Shown piece by piece: positions 51,444-60,698 of a stretch of 64,000 nt of DNA. Source of the stretch: Halomonas huangheensis (GTDB lineage: Bacteria > Pseudomonadota > Gammaproteobacteria > Pseudomonadales > Halomonadaceae); the NCBI RefSeq assembly GCF_001431725.1, contig NZ_CP013106.1, positions 868,001-932,000 of the forward strand. The letters run 5' to 3'. Position 1 is the first letter of the stretch; every line of letters starts with the position of its first letter. The position numbers and the translations under genes were made by a program. Below the pieces are notes generated by a model. The model worked only from the letters and a program-made list of their open reading frames with translations. It did no database searches and was not told where the DNA came from.

Positions 51444-51473
51444 TTGGGGAGGCCTGCCATGCAATGCTAGAAT
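51444..51473 (+). promoter_or_regulatory. Sigma-70-type promoter for ttcA
   Basis: A -10 TAGAAT (51468-51473) preceded by TGC, and a weak -35 TTGGGG (51444-51449) with 18 bases between. Initiation would be near 51480, inside the 5' part of the longer ttcA frame, which favours the downstream start at 51505. Confidence 0.55.
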
Positions 51474-51504
51474 GTCGGCCCCATCCGTTCAGCCGTGTAT
51501 TGCA

Positions 51505-52413
51505 ATGACCATGTCGCCCGCCATTTCTGTTGATCCGACGCCTGCCTCCAGTGTGGAACATGAGGCGGAGGATATCTGCTCGCTGGCCAGAGAAAAACGC
51601 GAATTCAACAAGTTGCAGAAGCGGCTGCGGCGTCTCACCGGCAATGCCATCATTGATTACGGCATGATTCAGGAAGGTGACAAGGTCATGGTATGCCTGT
51701 CTGGAGGCAAGGACAGCTACACCATGCTTGAGATCCTGCGCAGCCTGCAGCGTAACGCGCCGATCAACTTCTCGCTGGTGGCGGTCAATCTCGACCAGAA
51801 ACAGCCCGGTTTTCCCGAGCATGTGCTGCCGGAGTACCTTGAGGGTATTGGTGTCGATTACCATATTCTCGAGAAGGACACCTATTCGGTAGTCAAGGAG
51901 AAGACCCCCGAGGGCAAGACGACCTGTGCGCTATGCTCACGGCTGCGGCGTGGCTCTCTGTACGGTTTTGCCGAGGAGATCGGGGCAACCAAGATCGCGC
52001 TGGGCCATCACCGCGAAGACATTCTCGAGACGCTATTTCTCAACATGTTCTTTGGTGGCAGCCTGAAGTCCATGCCACCCAAACTGCTTTCCGATGATGG
52101 CAAGAACATTGTGATCCGGCCCTTGGCCTATTGTCGTGAGGCAGATATCGCCGCATACGCCGAACAAATGGGCTTTCCAATCATTCCCTGTAATCTGTGT
52201 GGTTCGCAGCCCAACCTGCAGCGTCAGGTGGTCAAGGAAATGCTGGCTGAATGGGAGTCCAAGCACCCTGGCCGTCTCGAGAGCATGTTCAAGGCGGTGA
52301 CCAATGTGGCGCCATCACAACTGGCGGATCGCAACCTGTTTGACTTCGAAGGCCTCGAGGGCGAGCAGGCGCGTAGGCAACGTAATCGCATCGATGTAGT
52401 TGACGCAGGCTGA
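51505..52413 (+). CDS. ttcA: tRNA 2-thiocytidine biosynthesis protein TtcA
   Basis: A 302-residue ATP-dependent tRNA-sulfurtransferase that thiolates cytidine 32. The PP-loop [10 protein letters not shown], the Cys pair in [11 protein letters not shown] and the [13 protein letters not shown] segment bind ATP and an iron-sulfur cluster in TtcA. I set the start at 51505 because the visible promoter -10 at 51468-51473 would leave the longer frame from 51472 untranscribed; neither start has a strong ribosome site. It follows the acetate operon but has its own promoter, and it is convergent with anr across a terminator and a repeat. Confidence 0.93.
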   Translation: MTMSPAISVDPTPASSVEHEAEDICSLAREKREFNKLQKRLRRLTGNAIIDYGMIQEGDKVMVCLSGGKDSYTMLEILRSLQRNAPINFSLVAVNLDQKQPGFPEHVLPEYLEGIGVDYHILEKDTYSVVKEKTPEGKTTCALCSRLRRGSLYGFAEEIGATKIALGHHREDILETLFLNMFFGGSLKSMPPKLLSDDGKNIVIRPLAYCREADIAAYAEQMGFPIIPCNLCGSQPNLQRQVVKEMLAEWESKHPGRLESMFKAVTNVAPSQLADRNLFDFEGLEGEQARRQRNRIDVVDAG

Positions 52414-52453
52414 GCCTCGTCAACATCAGCGGGGTCATCACGGCATTACATTC

Positions 52454-52497
52454 GAACGCCATCGGCAGCGCATCCAGCAGTGTTCCCGATGGCGTTC
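52454..52497 (+). terminator. Inverted repeat downstream of ttcA
   Basis: GAACGCCATCGG (52454-52465) and CCGATGGCGTTC (52486-52497) form a 12-bp perfect stem with a 20-base loop, followed by TTGTTC. This is a probable terminator for ttcA; the long loop and short T-run make the efficiency uncertain. Confidence 0.6.
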
Positions 52498-52514
52498 TTG
52501 TTCATGACAGCCTT

Positions 52515-52607
52515 GAGCGATTGAAACAGCCCTGAGCGATTGAAACAGCCCTGAGCGATTGAAACAGCCCTGAGCGATTGAAACAGCCCTGAGCGATTAA
52601 CAGCCCC
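52515..52607. repeat. 19-bp tandem repeat, four exact copies plus one degenerate
   Basis: GAGCGATTGAAACAGCCCT begins at 52515, 52534, 52553 and 52572; a shortened fifth copy starts at 52591 and a remnant follows at 52608. It fills the gap between the ttcA terminator and the convergent anr stop. There are no spacers, so it is not CRISPR. Each unit could place a GAGCGATTGA box on the same helical side only every second copy (38 bases). Confidence 0.97.
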
Positions 52608-52618
52608 GAGCGGTCGAG

Positions 52619-53365
52619 TCAGTCGGCCGTGGTTTCGGTGTCGGCGAGGTTGGTCAAGGCACCCATGTCGAGAATGTTGACTTCGCGACCGGAAACCGAG
52701 ACCAGTTCCTGCTGTTGAAAGCGTCCCAGGATACGGCTGACGGTTTCCACCGCCAACCCCAGGTGGTTGCCGATGTCGGACCGCGACATCGATAGGCGGA
52801 AGCTGAACGGCGAGTAGCCACGGCGGCGGAAGCGGTCCGACAGGCCAAGGAAGAAGCAGGCCAGGCGTTGATCCGCGGTCTTGCGGGACAGCAACTGCAA
52901 CATGCGATGGTCATGACGCAGTTCCTTGCTCATGGTACGGAACAACTGAGCACGCAGGTCTGGCAGGATCTGTGACAGGGCATCCAGCCGGTCGAAGGGG
53001 ATCTCACAGACCGTGGTGGTTTCGAGTGCAACCACGCTACCTGAATAGAAACCATCATCGATCCCGTCGAGGCCGATCAATTCGCTGGGCAGGAAGAAGT
53101 TGGTCAGTTGGGCTTCGCCGCTGCCTTCGGTAATGATCTGTTTGAGGCTTCCGGAGCGAACCGCGTAGACACTGGTGAAGCGGTCTCCCTGATCGATCAG
53201 GCGGGTGCCTTTCTTGATCGGTGGGTGGCGCCGGATGATGGCGTCAAAACGCTCCATGTCTGCAGTATCAAGAGCGAGTGGCAGACACAGAGAACTGAGA
53301 CTGCAGGATTCACATCGCGTTTCCTGCGGCATAGGGGGGCGTCGCTCCTGGGCCATGGCACACAT
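52619..53365 (-). CDS. anr: Oxygen-sensing FNR/Anr transcriptional regulator
   Basis: A 248-residue CRP/FNR-family regulator. Cys18, Cys21 and Cys27 (CESCSLSSLC) with Cys120 (TTVCEI) match the four ligands of the oxygen-labile [4Fe-4S] cluster. The cNMP-fold sensor (about 30-150) and dimerisation helix lead to an HTH with MSRSDIGNHLGLAVETVSRILGRFQ, matching the E-x-x-S-R recognition helix for TTGAT half-sites. AGGAG is 7 bases upstream of the ATG at 53365. It is next to the cbb3 oxidase and assembly genes it usually activates. Confidence 0.94.
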   Translation of the reverse strand: MCAMAQERRPPMPQETRCESCSLSSLCLPLALDTADMERFDAIIRRHPPIKKGTRLIDQGDRFTSVYAVRSGSLKQIITEGSGEAQLTNFFLPSELIGLDGIDDGFYSGSVVALETTTVCEIPFDRLDALSQILPDLRAQLFRTMSKELRHDHRMLQLLSRKTADQRLACFFLGLSDRFRRRGYSPFSFRLSMSRSDIGNHLGLAVETVSRILGRFQQQELVSVSGREVNILDMGALTNLADTETTAD

Positions 53366-53444
53366 TGGTAGCTCCTGTGAATCGGCGATCGGTGGAATAC
53401 GCCGAAAATAAGCTTTTAATTACTTCAGCACCTTATAATCAATA

Positions 53445-53450
53445 TTATAC
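53445..53450 (-). promoter_or_regulatory. Candidate -10 box (TATAAT) for anr
   Basis: A consensus TATAAT on the minus strand lies about 80 bases upstream of the anr start in a 148-base AT-rich gap. No good -35 is spaced at 17, and I see no full FNR site (TTGAT-N4-ATCAA); a lone TTGAT is 2 bases downstream of the -10. Confidence 0.4.
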
Positions 53451-53513
53451 CCTGCCAATCAGGGGATAATCGTCGGTTACCTCTTTTGACGGTGAAATTA
53501 CTGGATCACTACC

Positions 53514-54200
53514 TCAACTCTGTTGAGTCACTATCAACTGCCAGATCGCCAACGCGATGACCAGTAAGGCTGCCAACCACCGTGTTGCCCGTGAATTCAG
53601 CAGGCGCCGAATCTGGTCTGCGGCGACGCCGGTGACCAGTAGCGCCGGCAGGGTGCCGGTGCCAAACGCCAGCATCAGCATGGCGCCCTGACTGGGAGTG
53701 GCCGTTGCCAGACTCCAGCTCAGCATTGAGTAGACCAACCCGCAGGGCAGCCATCCCCAGAGGGCGCCCAACAGTATGGCCTGGTGTGGCCGTGTTACCG
53801 GCAGCAATGCGCGTCCGACTGGCTCCAGGTACCTCCAGTAGCGTTTCCCGAGTGCCTCGATGTGTCGCAGGCCCTTCCAGATATCGGCGATATACAGTGC
53901 CATCAAGCACAGCATCAGGCTCGACATCCACTGCAGGACGGTGCGCACGCCTGGCGCCAGACCGACCAGCGCACCAAGCCCTGCGACGATGGCCCCGGCC
54001 AACGCATAGCTGGTGATGCGCCCGGCATTGTAGCCCAGCAACAGGGCTGCCATGCGTGATGGGCGTCGCATGCTGGGCGGGACGGCAAAGGTAAGGGCGC
54101 TCATGATGCCTCCACACATGCCGACACAGTGAGCGCCGCCCAGGAGTCCGAAGACAAAGGCCGCAGCCAGTGGAGGGAGGTCGAGTCCCGTCGGGTTCAT
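53514..54200 (-). CDS. TauE/SafE-like membrane protein of the cco cluster
   Basis: A 228-residue inner-membrane protein of the sulfite exporter TauE/SafE-like group that accompanies ccoGHIS. The N-terminal motif FGLLGGAHCVGMCGGIMSAL has a His and two Cys suitable for metal binding, and about six helices follow; WGWLPCGLVYSMLSWSLATATPSQGAMLMLAFGTGTLP is also typical. It probably helps copper or thiol handling in cbb3 assembly, by context. The start overlaps the ccoS stop by four bases. Confidence 0.82.
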   Translation of the reverse strand: MNPTGLDLPPLAAAFVFGLLGGAHCVGMCGGIMSALTFAVPPSMRRPSRMAALLLGYNAGRITSYALAGAIVAGLGALVGLAPGVRTVLQWMSSLMLCLMALYIADIWKGLRHIEALGKRYWRYLEPVGRALLPVTRPHQAILLGALWGWLPCGLVYSMLSWSLATATPSQGAMLMLAFGTGTLPALLVTGVAADQIRRLLNSRATRWLAALLVIALAIWQLIVTQQS

Positions 54201-54421
54201 GGCTGGTCTCGCCGCTTGCTTGATGACGGTGGCTCCAGCAGGTCGGAGGAGCTGTGTTCATCCGACTGTCGGCGGCAAGTGTCATCGTCATCGAACAAGA
54301 TGCGCCAGGCGGGTCCCTCGAGGTCCTCAAACTGATCGTGCTTGACGGCCCAGAAGAATGCCCAGACCGCCAGGCTCAATAGCATCAATGACAGCGGGAT
54401 CAGCAGATAGAGAATATTCAT
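54197..54421 (-). CDS. ccoS: cbb3 oxidase maturation protein CcoS
   Basis: A 74-residue single-helix protein (helix about 3-26, MNILYLLIPLSLMLLSLAVW) required for heme and copper insertion into cbb3 oxidase. The segment AVKHDQFEDLEGPAWRILFDDD is the family hallmark. The C-terminal half is Ser/Asp-rich and longer than in many CcoS. Start and stop overlap ccoI and the TauE-like gene by four bases each. Confidence 0.92.
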   Translation of the reverse strand: MNILYLLIPLSLMLLSLAVWAFFWAVKHDQFEDLEGPAWRILFDDDDTCRRQSDEHSSSDLLEPPSSSKRRDQP

Positions 54422-56874
54422 CGGCTTGTGCCTGGCGTGTTCCGCGACTGCATTCTACGCCCTTGCCTTGCTCCGAGCCGTAGGGAATTTCCGATAACCA
54501 GTAACGAACTGGCTGACATGCCGATCACTGCCAGCCAGGGAGGTACCAGGCCCGCTATTGCCAACGGCAGGGCAATGACGTTGTAGAGTGTCGCCCAGCT
54601 CAGGTTCTGACGGATGATGCGTTGCGTTGTGCGAGCAACATCAATGGCTTCGGTGATGCCGCCGAGCTTTTCTCCAAGCAGCAGAATATCGGCGTGACTA
54701 CGTGCGAGATCACTGGCGCCGGGCATGGCAATAGCCAGGTCGGCACCGGCCAGCACGGCAATGTCGTTGATGCCATCACCGACCATGGCTACACGTTGGT
54801 TCTGCTGCTGCAATGTGCGCACATGATCGAGTTTGTCCTGAGGTAGCGCCGCGCCTCGCCATTGGCAGACACCAAGCCGTCTCGCCATACTTGCCACACT
54901 GGATATGCGATCGCCGGAGAGAATCTCCACGCTGAGGCCTGCGTCGCGTAAATGCTGAAGTGTTGTCGCCGTATCAGCACGGATGTCGTCTTCGACTCCT
55001 AGCCAGGCCATGGGCTTGCCTGCGCGTGCCAATAGCAGCCAATTGGCATCTGAGGGTGGCTGCAGGTCGTGATCAGCGGCTGCGAAGTCAGCACGTCCGA
55101 TACGCCACTCTGTCCCCAGACACTGTGCCTGAACCCCTTGTCCTGGATGATTGCGGATATCACTGGCCCTTACCGTGTCATTGCGCCAGGGCCGAAAGGC
55201 GCGAGCGATAGGGTGCTCCGAAGCGGACTCGAGTGCGGCTGCAACAGTCAGTAGTTGGTGGTTGTCCAGCGTGGCCGTGGCCGGGATTATCCGGCAGTCG
55301 CCAAGTACCATCTGTCCTTGGGTCAGGGTTCCTGTCTTGTCGAACACCACCCGATCAATACTGGCGAGCACCTCCAGCGCGTCACCGCGAGTGACCAGTA
55401 CCCCAGCGCGACGTAGGCGGCCGTGAGCCACGGTCAACGAAATGGGCGTGGCCAGTGCCAGCGCGCAGGGACAGGTGACGACCAGCACCGACAGCGTCAC
55501 CCACAAGCTACGAGCGGGATCGATTTGCCACCAGATGGCGGCGACCGCGGCACTGATCAACAGCAGTCCGAGGATGAAATGATGCGCCACACGCTCGACA
55601 GCGCGAGCGAGACGAGGGCGTTCAGCAAAGGCACGGTCGGAGAGGTCGATGATGCTTGCCACCCTTGTTGCATGGCCGGCTCGAGTGACGCTCAACTCAA
55701 GGGGTGTGTCTACCACGAGGCTTCCTGCATGGATGATGTCGCCTCGTGCTCTGGAGGCAGGAACTGATTCGCCACTGAGCATCGACTCATCAACACTGGC
55801 GTAGGGTGACAGCAGCGTGCCATCCGCGGGCACCTGCGCACCGGCGAGTACTCGCACTCGGTCGCCTGCCATGAGTTCGGTGGCGGGAATGACTTGTTCA
55901 TGATGCTGGTCGTCTAGACGCAGCGCGGCATCGGGGATAGTGCCACTCAGGGCGTTGCCGATTCGACCGTGATGGTGACGAGTGCGAGCTTCGATGTAGC
56001 GCCCGAACAGCAGGAAGAAAGTGAACATGCAGACTGAATCGAAGTACATGTCTCCACGTTGGCTGACCACGGACCACAGGCTGGCAATATAGGCGCCGCC
56101 GATAGCTACAGCCACGGGTACATCCATGCCGAGTACTCGGCTACGAATGTCTCGCCAGGCACCGCCGAAGAACGGTTGCGCCGAATACAGCACGACGGAG
56201 GTTGTCAGAGCCACGGCCAGCCAGGCAAACAGGCGTTCGAAGTTGTGACTGAGATCGCCAGGTACCGCGACATAGTGAGGGATGGAGAACATCAGCACCT
56301 GCATCATGCCGACCGCAGCGATAATCAGGCGTCGCACCATTCGACGCGATTGGTGCTTGAGTCGCTGCTGTGCCTCATCGGGAGACCAGGGTTGGGATGG
56401 GTAGCCGATGGCGGCCAGCTCAGCCAACAGTCGGGATAGTGCGACGCTGGCGGGTCGCCAGCTCAGACGCAGGCGGTGTTCACTCAGATTGATGGCGCTG
56501 GAGATAACGCCCTCGATGGCATTGAGGCGATGTTCGATAAGCCAGGCGCAGGCAGCGCAGGTGATGCCATCAACGGCGAAGGTGGCAATGCTTTCGTCGT
56601 TGTCCTGCCCCTGGTCCGTACGCACAAATCGCGCTTGAAGGACAGGATCGTCAAACAGCTGCCAGCGTCGCGTATCGAGGGGGGCATTGATCGGGCGCTC
56701 TGGCGTAGCAGTACGCAGTTGATAGTAACGGCCCAGCCCACCGTCGATGATGGCCTGAGCCACTGCGAGGCAACCAGGGCAGCATAGTGGCTGAGTCAGT
56801 CCATTGAGCTCCAGTGACCAGCGATTGTCACCGTCAACCGCTGAGCCACAGTGATAGCAGGAAGTTGCCATCAT
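54418..56874 (-). CDS. ccoI: Copper-exporting P1B ATPase CcoI
   Basis: An 818-residue heavy-metal P-type ATPase that supplies copper for the cbb3 active site. N-terminal Cys-rich zinc-like region (C6-x2-C9, CCPGC), a heavy-metal-associated domain with CAAC (106-109), eight helices with the metal-transport CPC (468-470), the phosphorylation site DKTGT (512-516), the HP dipeptide in ASEHPIARA and the hinge GDGINDIAVL. Cytoplasmic start MMAT with AAGG upstream. It is 8 bases after ccoH. Confidence 0.94.
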   Translation of the reverse strand: MMATSCYHCGSAVDGDNRWSLELNGLTQPLCCPGCLAVAQAIIDGGLGRYYQLRTATPERPINAPLDTRRWQLFDDPVLQARFVRTDQGQDNDESIATFAVDGITCAACAWLIEHRLNAIEGVISSAINLSEHRLRLSWRPASVALSRLLAELAAIGYPSQPWSPDEAQQRLKHQSRRMVRRLIIAAVGMMQVLMFSIPHYVAVPGDLSHNFERLFAWLAVALTTSVVLYSAQPFFGGAWRDIRSRVLGMDVPVAVAIGGAYIASLWSVVSQRGDMYFDSVCMFTFFLLFGRYIEARTRHHHGRIGNALSGTIPDAALRLDDQHHEQVIPATELMAGDRVRVLAGAQVPADGTLLSPYASVDESMLSGESVPASRARGDIIHAGSLVVDTPLELSVTRAGHATRVASIIDLSDRAFAERPRLARAVERVAHHFILGLLLISAAVAAIWWQIDPARSLWVTLSVLVVTCPCALALATPISLTVAHGRLRRAGVLVTRGDALEVLASIDRVVFDKTGTLTQGQMVLGDCRIIPATATLDNHQLLTVAAALESASEHPIARAFRPWRNDTVRASDIRNHPGQGVQAQCLGTEWRIGRADFAAADHDLQPPSDANWLLLARAGKPMAWLGVEDDIRADTATTLQHLRDAGLSVEILSGDRISSVASMARRLGVCQWRGAALPQDKLDHVRTLQQQNQRVAMVGDGINDIAVLAGADLAIAMPGASDLARSHADILLLGEKLGGITEAIDVARTTQRIIRQNLSWATLYNVIALPLAIAGLVPPWLAVIGMSASSLLVIGNSLRLGARQGRRMQSRNTPGTSR

Positions 56875-56882
56875 TGGTGGCC

Positions 56883-57410
56883 TTACAGCCCCGGCGTCAG
56901 GTGGACGCTGGTATCAAGTGGGAAGGTGGCTTCTCCAGTGAGCCGCCATGCGGCATCATTACCGGCTTGTGGCTGTAGTTGCAGGTAGCGGCGGTAGCGC
57001 AGATTGCGATCGAGCACACCGACATAGTGGTTATCGCGGGTATGCCTCAGCAACAGCTCACGATCGCGGTCACCATCGCTGGGGAATATCAGGCGCAAAT
57101 GAAGGGTTTCAGGACGTTCTTCACCTGCGAGACGTACCATCACATCACCGGTAGTGGCATCAATGCGCAACTGTGCGGCTAGTCCCAGCGTTGCGGCATG
57201 CTGTTGTTTCTTCAATTGTGCATTGATGGCAAGCCCGTCGCGGTAGTAGTCCTCGGGCACTGATCCGTCGAAGTAGCGGATCGACAAGGTCAGGTAGATC
57301 AGGCTGAAGGTCACCGACGACAACAGCAGAGTGATCAGGAACCAGGGCCAGAATTGGCGGTACCAGGGCGGAACGCTCCGAGATGGAGACGTTGGTAATG
57401 TTGAACTCAT
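56883..57410 (-). CDS. ccoH: cbb3 oxidase assembly protein CcoH (FixH)
   Basis: A 175-residue membrane protein with one helix (about 22-45) and a periplasmic domain, of the FixH/CcoH family that stabilises the assembling cbb3 complex. The signature PWYRQFWPWFLITLLLSSV precedes EDYYRDGLAINAQL. Its ATG shares one base with the ccoG stop (TGATG). It is the second gene in ccoG-ccoH-ccoI-ccoS order. Confidence 0.9.
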   Translation of the reverse strand: MSSTLPTSPSRSVPPWYRQFWPWFLITLLLSSVTFSLIYLTLSIRYFDGSVPEDYYRDGLAINAQLKKQQHAATLGLAAQLRIDATTGDVMVRLAGEERPETLHLRLIFPSDGDRDRELLLRHTRDNHYVGVLDRNLRYRRYLQLQPQAGNDAAWRLTGEATFPLDTSVHLTPGL

Positions 57411-58837
57411 CAGTGAATGGCTCCCATGAAGCGACTTTCACGCGTGATGGCGATGTCATCGGTATCCTCGGCGCTTACCGTGATCCGGATATCACTGCTG
57501 GGCTGTGTCAGCAGTCCTGGTGCAACGGTCAATGTCATGACCCGTTGTCGTGATGAATTGGCAGGAACCGCGATCTGTCTGACATCACTCTTGATACCGT
57601 CGATGCCGTTCACCGAGATGCGATAGCGATGGTCGCGGCTGTCCAGGTTGCGCACGGTGATGATGGATGTGTTGGCAATGCTGCCGTCGGTAAGTGTCTG
57701 GAACAGTTGGCCGCGTTCGCGTTGGATATCCACATCCAGCGGCGTACGGTCGGCGATGGAGTGAACGAACAGCACACTCATCACGGTTAGTGCCGCGAGG
57801 TAGCCCAGTAGCCGTGGACGCAGCAGTCGGGAGGGGTGGCCTTCCTGAGTATTCTCGGTGGTGTAGCGTACCAGGCCTCGTGGATACCCCAGCTTGTCCA
57901 TCACGCTATCGCAGGCATCGATGCACGCTGCGCAGCTGATGCACTGGGCTTGCAGCCCGTCACGGATGTCGATTCCGGTCGGACAGACCTGAACACATAG
58001 CTGACAGTCTATGCAGTGACCGAGAGACAGCGTATCCGGGTCCTGGTGAGGACGACGGGCTCCACGCGGTTCGCCGCGCTGCTGGTCATAGGAAACAATC
58101 AGGGTGTCACGGTCGAACATCACCGACTGGAAACGTGCGTAGGGGCACATGTAAATGCATACCTGTTCACGTAGCCAGCCGGCATTGAGATAGGTGAACA
58201 GCAGCAACACGCCAATCCAGAACCACGCCCAGCCATGGGCCTGCAACAGCAACAGGTCACGGATCAATGCTTCGACTGGCGTAAAGTAGCCGACGAAGGT
58301 CACGCCGGTGATCAGGGCGATCAGCAGCCAGGTGACATGCTTGGCGCTCTTGCGCCACAGTTTGTCGAGATTCCAGGCGCGCTGATCGAGCTTGATACGT
58401 TGATGACGGGAGCCTTCGATGCGGTGTTCTACCCAGATGAAAAGTAGCGTCCAGACACTCTGAGGACAGGCATAGCCACACCACACCCGTCCGGCGAACA
58501 CAGTGATGAAGAACAGTCCGAACGCACAGATGATCAGCAGCCAGCAGAGCAGCATGAACTCCTGAGGGTAGAAGGTGACGGCGAAGAGATGGAACTCGCG
58601 TCCGGGTAGATCAAACCAGACGGCCGGTCGACTACCCCAGGATAACCAGGGCAACAGCAGGTAACCGAGCATCAATACCCAGTTGGCAATACGTCGCAGG
58701 CGCTGGAACGCTCCCTTGAACTCGCGCACATGGATATGCCGACGACGTTGGTAGAGGCTGTGCGAGATACCTGCGTCGGGGATGTGCTGCTGGACGCTCT
58801 CGTGAGAGACGTCATGGATCGGAATCCTGTCGTTCAT
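57410..58837 (-). CDS. ccoG: cbb3 oxidase accessory protein CcoG (FixG/RdxA)
   Basis: A 475-residue membrane ferredoxin-like protein. Several helices and CGYACPQSVW precede two [4Fe-4S] sites: C275, C278, C281, C285 and C299, C302, C305, C309. The C-terminal periplasmic Ig-like domain (about 350-475) is present. CcoG reduces copper for cbb3 assembly in several bacteria. The ribosome site is weak. It begins 23 bases after ccoP, so the structural and assembly genes are probably one transcript. Confidence 0.92.
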   Translation of the reverse strand: MNDRIPIHDVSHESVQQHIPDAGISHSLYQRRRHIHVREFKGAFQRLRRIANWVLMLGYLLLPWLSWGSRPAVWFDLPGREFHLFAVTFYPQEFMLLCWLLIICAFGLFFITVFAGRVWCGYACPQSVWTLLFIWVEHRIEGSRHQRIKLDQRAWNLDKLWRKSAKHVTWLLIALITGVTFVGYFTPVEALIRDLLLLQAHGWAWFWIGVLLLFTYLNAGWLREQVCIYMCPYARFQSVMFDRDTLIVSYDQQRGEPRGARRPHQDPDTLSLGHCIDCQLCVQVCPTGIDIRDGLQAQCISCAACIDACDSVMDKLGYPRGLVRYTTENTQEGHPSRLLRPRLLGYLAALTVMSVLFVHSIADRTPLDVDIQRERGQLFQTLTDGSIANTSIITVRNLDSRDHRYRISVNGIDGIKSDVRQIAVPANSSRQRVMTLTVAPGLLTQPSSDIRITVSAEDTDDIAITRESRFMGAIH

Positions 58838-58860
58838 GATGGACTCAGGCCGTGTTCATT

Positions 58861-59820
58861 TCATTCCTGCCCGGGACTGGACGGGGCGCGTTCCTGCTGG
58901 TGACCGAGGCTGTAGACATAGGCGGCGACCAGGTGAACCCGCTCCTCACCGATCCACCTGGCCTGGGCGGGCATCTTCCCGTTGCGGCCGTGGCGCAGAG
59001 TCTGGCGTACGGAGTCGGCAACACTCTGACCGGGCGCTTGATAGAGCCAGGTTTCATCGGTCAGATCGGGCGCTCCCAGTGCCTGATTCCCGGTGCCATC
59101 AGGGCTATGGCAGCCCACACATGTCGAGGCGAAGACGGTCTCTCCCTGGCTGGCACGCTGTTTATCCTCGGCAACGCCGGACAGCGACAACACGAACTGG
59201 GTAACGTCCTCGATGCCTTCCTCTCCGAGTTGCTGCCAGGCAGGCATCATACCGCTGCGTCCCTTCTCGATGGTATGAGTGATGGCTGCAGGGTCGCCGC
59301 CATATAGCCAGTCGCTATCGGTCAGGTTGGGGAAGCCATAACCGCCACGCGCACTGGTGCCGTGACAGATGGCACAGTTGTTGAGAAATATGCGCTCGGC
59401 GACCTGCATGGCCTCAGCATCTTGAGCCAGTTCGGGAATGGGGACTTGCTGGTATTGCTCGAAGATCGGCGTGAAGCGTTCGTCAGCGGCTGTGACCTCC
59501 TTTTCCCACTGGGCCTCCTGACTCCAGCCGAGCAGGCCGGAGAAGTTGCCGAGGCCCGGGTACAGTGCGAGGTAGGACAAGGCGAAGATCACGGTGGCGA
59601 TGTAGAGCAGGAACCACCAGCGAGGTAGCGGGTTGTCGTACTCGGCGATACCGTCGGCCATATGGCCGGTGGTATCGACGTTGCCGTCACTGTCCGGCGC
59701 CTTGTCGGTGCTGCGATTGACGTACAGCAACCAGAACGCGAACGCGATGGAGCCCAGCGTAATGATGATGATCCAGCTGCTCCAGAAGCCGGAGAGGTCG
59801 TCGCCCCATAGCGTAGTCAT
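58861..59820 (-). CDS. ccoP: cbb3 oxidase di-heme cytochrome c subunit CcoP
   Basis: A 319-residue membrane-bound di-heme cytochrome c. Two helices (about 11-33 and 67-90) are followed by heme sites CAICH (149-153) and CVGCH (234-238), with Met ligands in MMPAW and KMPAQ. It passes electrons to CcoO. The ATG overlaps the ccoQ stop by four bases. Confidence 0.96.
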   Translation of the reverse strand: MTTLWGDDLSGFWSSWIIIITLGSIAFAFWLLYVNRSTDKAPDSDGNVDTTGHMADGIAEYDNPLPRWWFLLYIATVIFALSYLALYPGLGNFSGLLGWSQEAQWEKEVTAADERFTPIFEQYQQVPIPELAQDAEAMQVAERIFLNNCAICHGTSARGGYGFPNLTDSDWLYGGDPAAITHTIEKGRSGMMPAWQQLGEEGIEDVTQFVLSLSGVAEDKQRASQGETVFASTCVGCHSPDGTGNQALGAPDLTDETWLYQAPGQSVADSVRQTLRHGRNGKMPAQARWIGEERVHLVAAYVYSLGHQQERAPSSPGQE

Positions 59821-60056
59821 TTGCTCCCACCTCCCTCGTGCTTGAGGAGACCTGAGTCATGAGGGCCGGCTTTTGACGGGCTCTGCGCGATGCATTGGGG
59901 AAATGATCTCGCCACCAGTTCGTCATCAGCGAAGGGCAACTGGGCGGCTTCATCAAAGTCTGCCTTGCGTCGCCTTGACCAGGCCCAGGCGATGAGCCCG
60001 AGAAAGGCGATCAGCAGAATGGCAGTCACGATTCCGCGAAAGGTTCCGATATCCAT
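59817..60056 (-). CDS. ccoQ: cbb3 oxidase small subunit CcoQ
   Basis: A 79-residue one-helix protein (about 6-26) with basic SRRRKADFDEAAQLPFADD after the helix, which is the CcoQ/FixQ signature. The tail is longer than the 50-60 residues usual in this family. It stabilises CcoP. Four-base overlap with ccoP and a two-base gap after ccoO. Confidence 0.92.
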   Translation of the reverse strand: MDIGTFRGIVTAILLIAFLGLIAWAWSRRRKADFDEAAQLPFADDELVARSFPQCIAQSPSKAGPHDSGLLKHEGGGSK

Positions 60057-60058
60057 GG

Positions 60059-60676
60059 TTATTCCCTGACTGTCGATCGAGGCAGTACGGTGCCGAGTTG
60101 TTGCAGATAGGCGACCAGTGCCGTGATCTCCTGCTCGCCCTTGACGTCCTCGCTGGCGCTGGCAATCTGCTCATCGGTATAGGGCACACCAAGTTTGCGC
60201 AGAGCCTGCATTCTGGCGGGTGTATCCTTGCCATCGACAAGGTTATCGAACAGCCAGGGATAGGCTGGCATGATCGACTCGGGAACGACGTCACGGGGGT
60301 TGTAGAGGTGGGCGCGATGCCAGTCGTCACTGTAGCGGGCGCCCACCCGGGCGAGGTCCGGCCCAGTACGCTTGGAGCCCCACAGGAAGTTGTGTTCGTA
60401 GATGGATTCACCCGCCACGCTGTAGTGGCCATAGCGCTCGGTTTCGGCGCGGAACGGGCGAATCATCTGCGAGTGGCAGCCCACGCAGCCTTCACGGCGA
60501 TAGATGACTCGACCCTCAAGCTCCAGCGCCGAGAGCGGTTCGAGCCCCTCCACCGGCTCGGTGGTCTGTTTCTGGAAGAACAGCGGCACGATCTCCGCCA
60601 GTCCACCAAGGCTGATCACGACCAGTACCAGCACTGCCAGCAGGCCGACATTCCTTTCAATGATCTCGTGTCTCAT
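60059..60676 (-). CDS. ccoO: cbb3 oxidase mono-heme cytochrome c subunit CcoO
   Basis: A 205-residue membrane-anchored cytochrome c. N-terminal helix (about 10-32), heme site CVGCH (64-68) with the conserved [18 protein letters not shown], and axial Met in [10 protein letters not shown]. It is the electron entry partner of CcoN. It starts 22 bases after ccoN. Confidence 0.96.
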   Translation of the reverse strand: MRHEIIERNVGLLAVLVLVVISLGGLAEIVPLFFQKQTTEPVEGLEPLSALELEGRVIYRREGCVGCHSQMIRPFRAETERYGHYSVAGESIYEHNFLWGSKRTGPDLARVGARYSDDWHRAHLYNPRDVVPESIMPAYPWLFDNLVDGKDTPARMQALRKLGVPYTDEQIASASEDVKGEQEITALVAYLQQLGTVLPRSTVRE

Positions 60677-60698
60677 CGGTCGTTGTTTCCCTGTTGGC

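Noticed and set aside
52515..52607. CRISPR-like array
   Set aside because: The units are contiguous 19-mers with no spacers and no cas genes nearby.
53509..54330. 273-codon frame on the minus strand overlapping ccoS and the TauE-like gene
   Set aside because: Same strand but a different frame from two well-supported overlapping genes; Arg/His-rich and without motifs.
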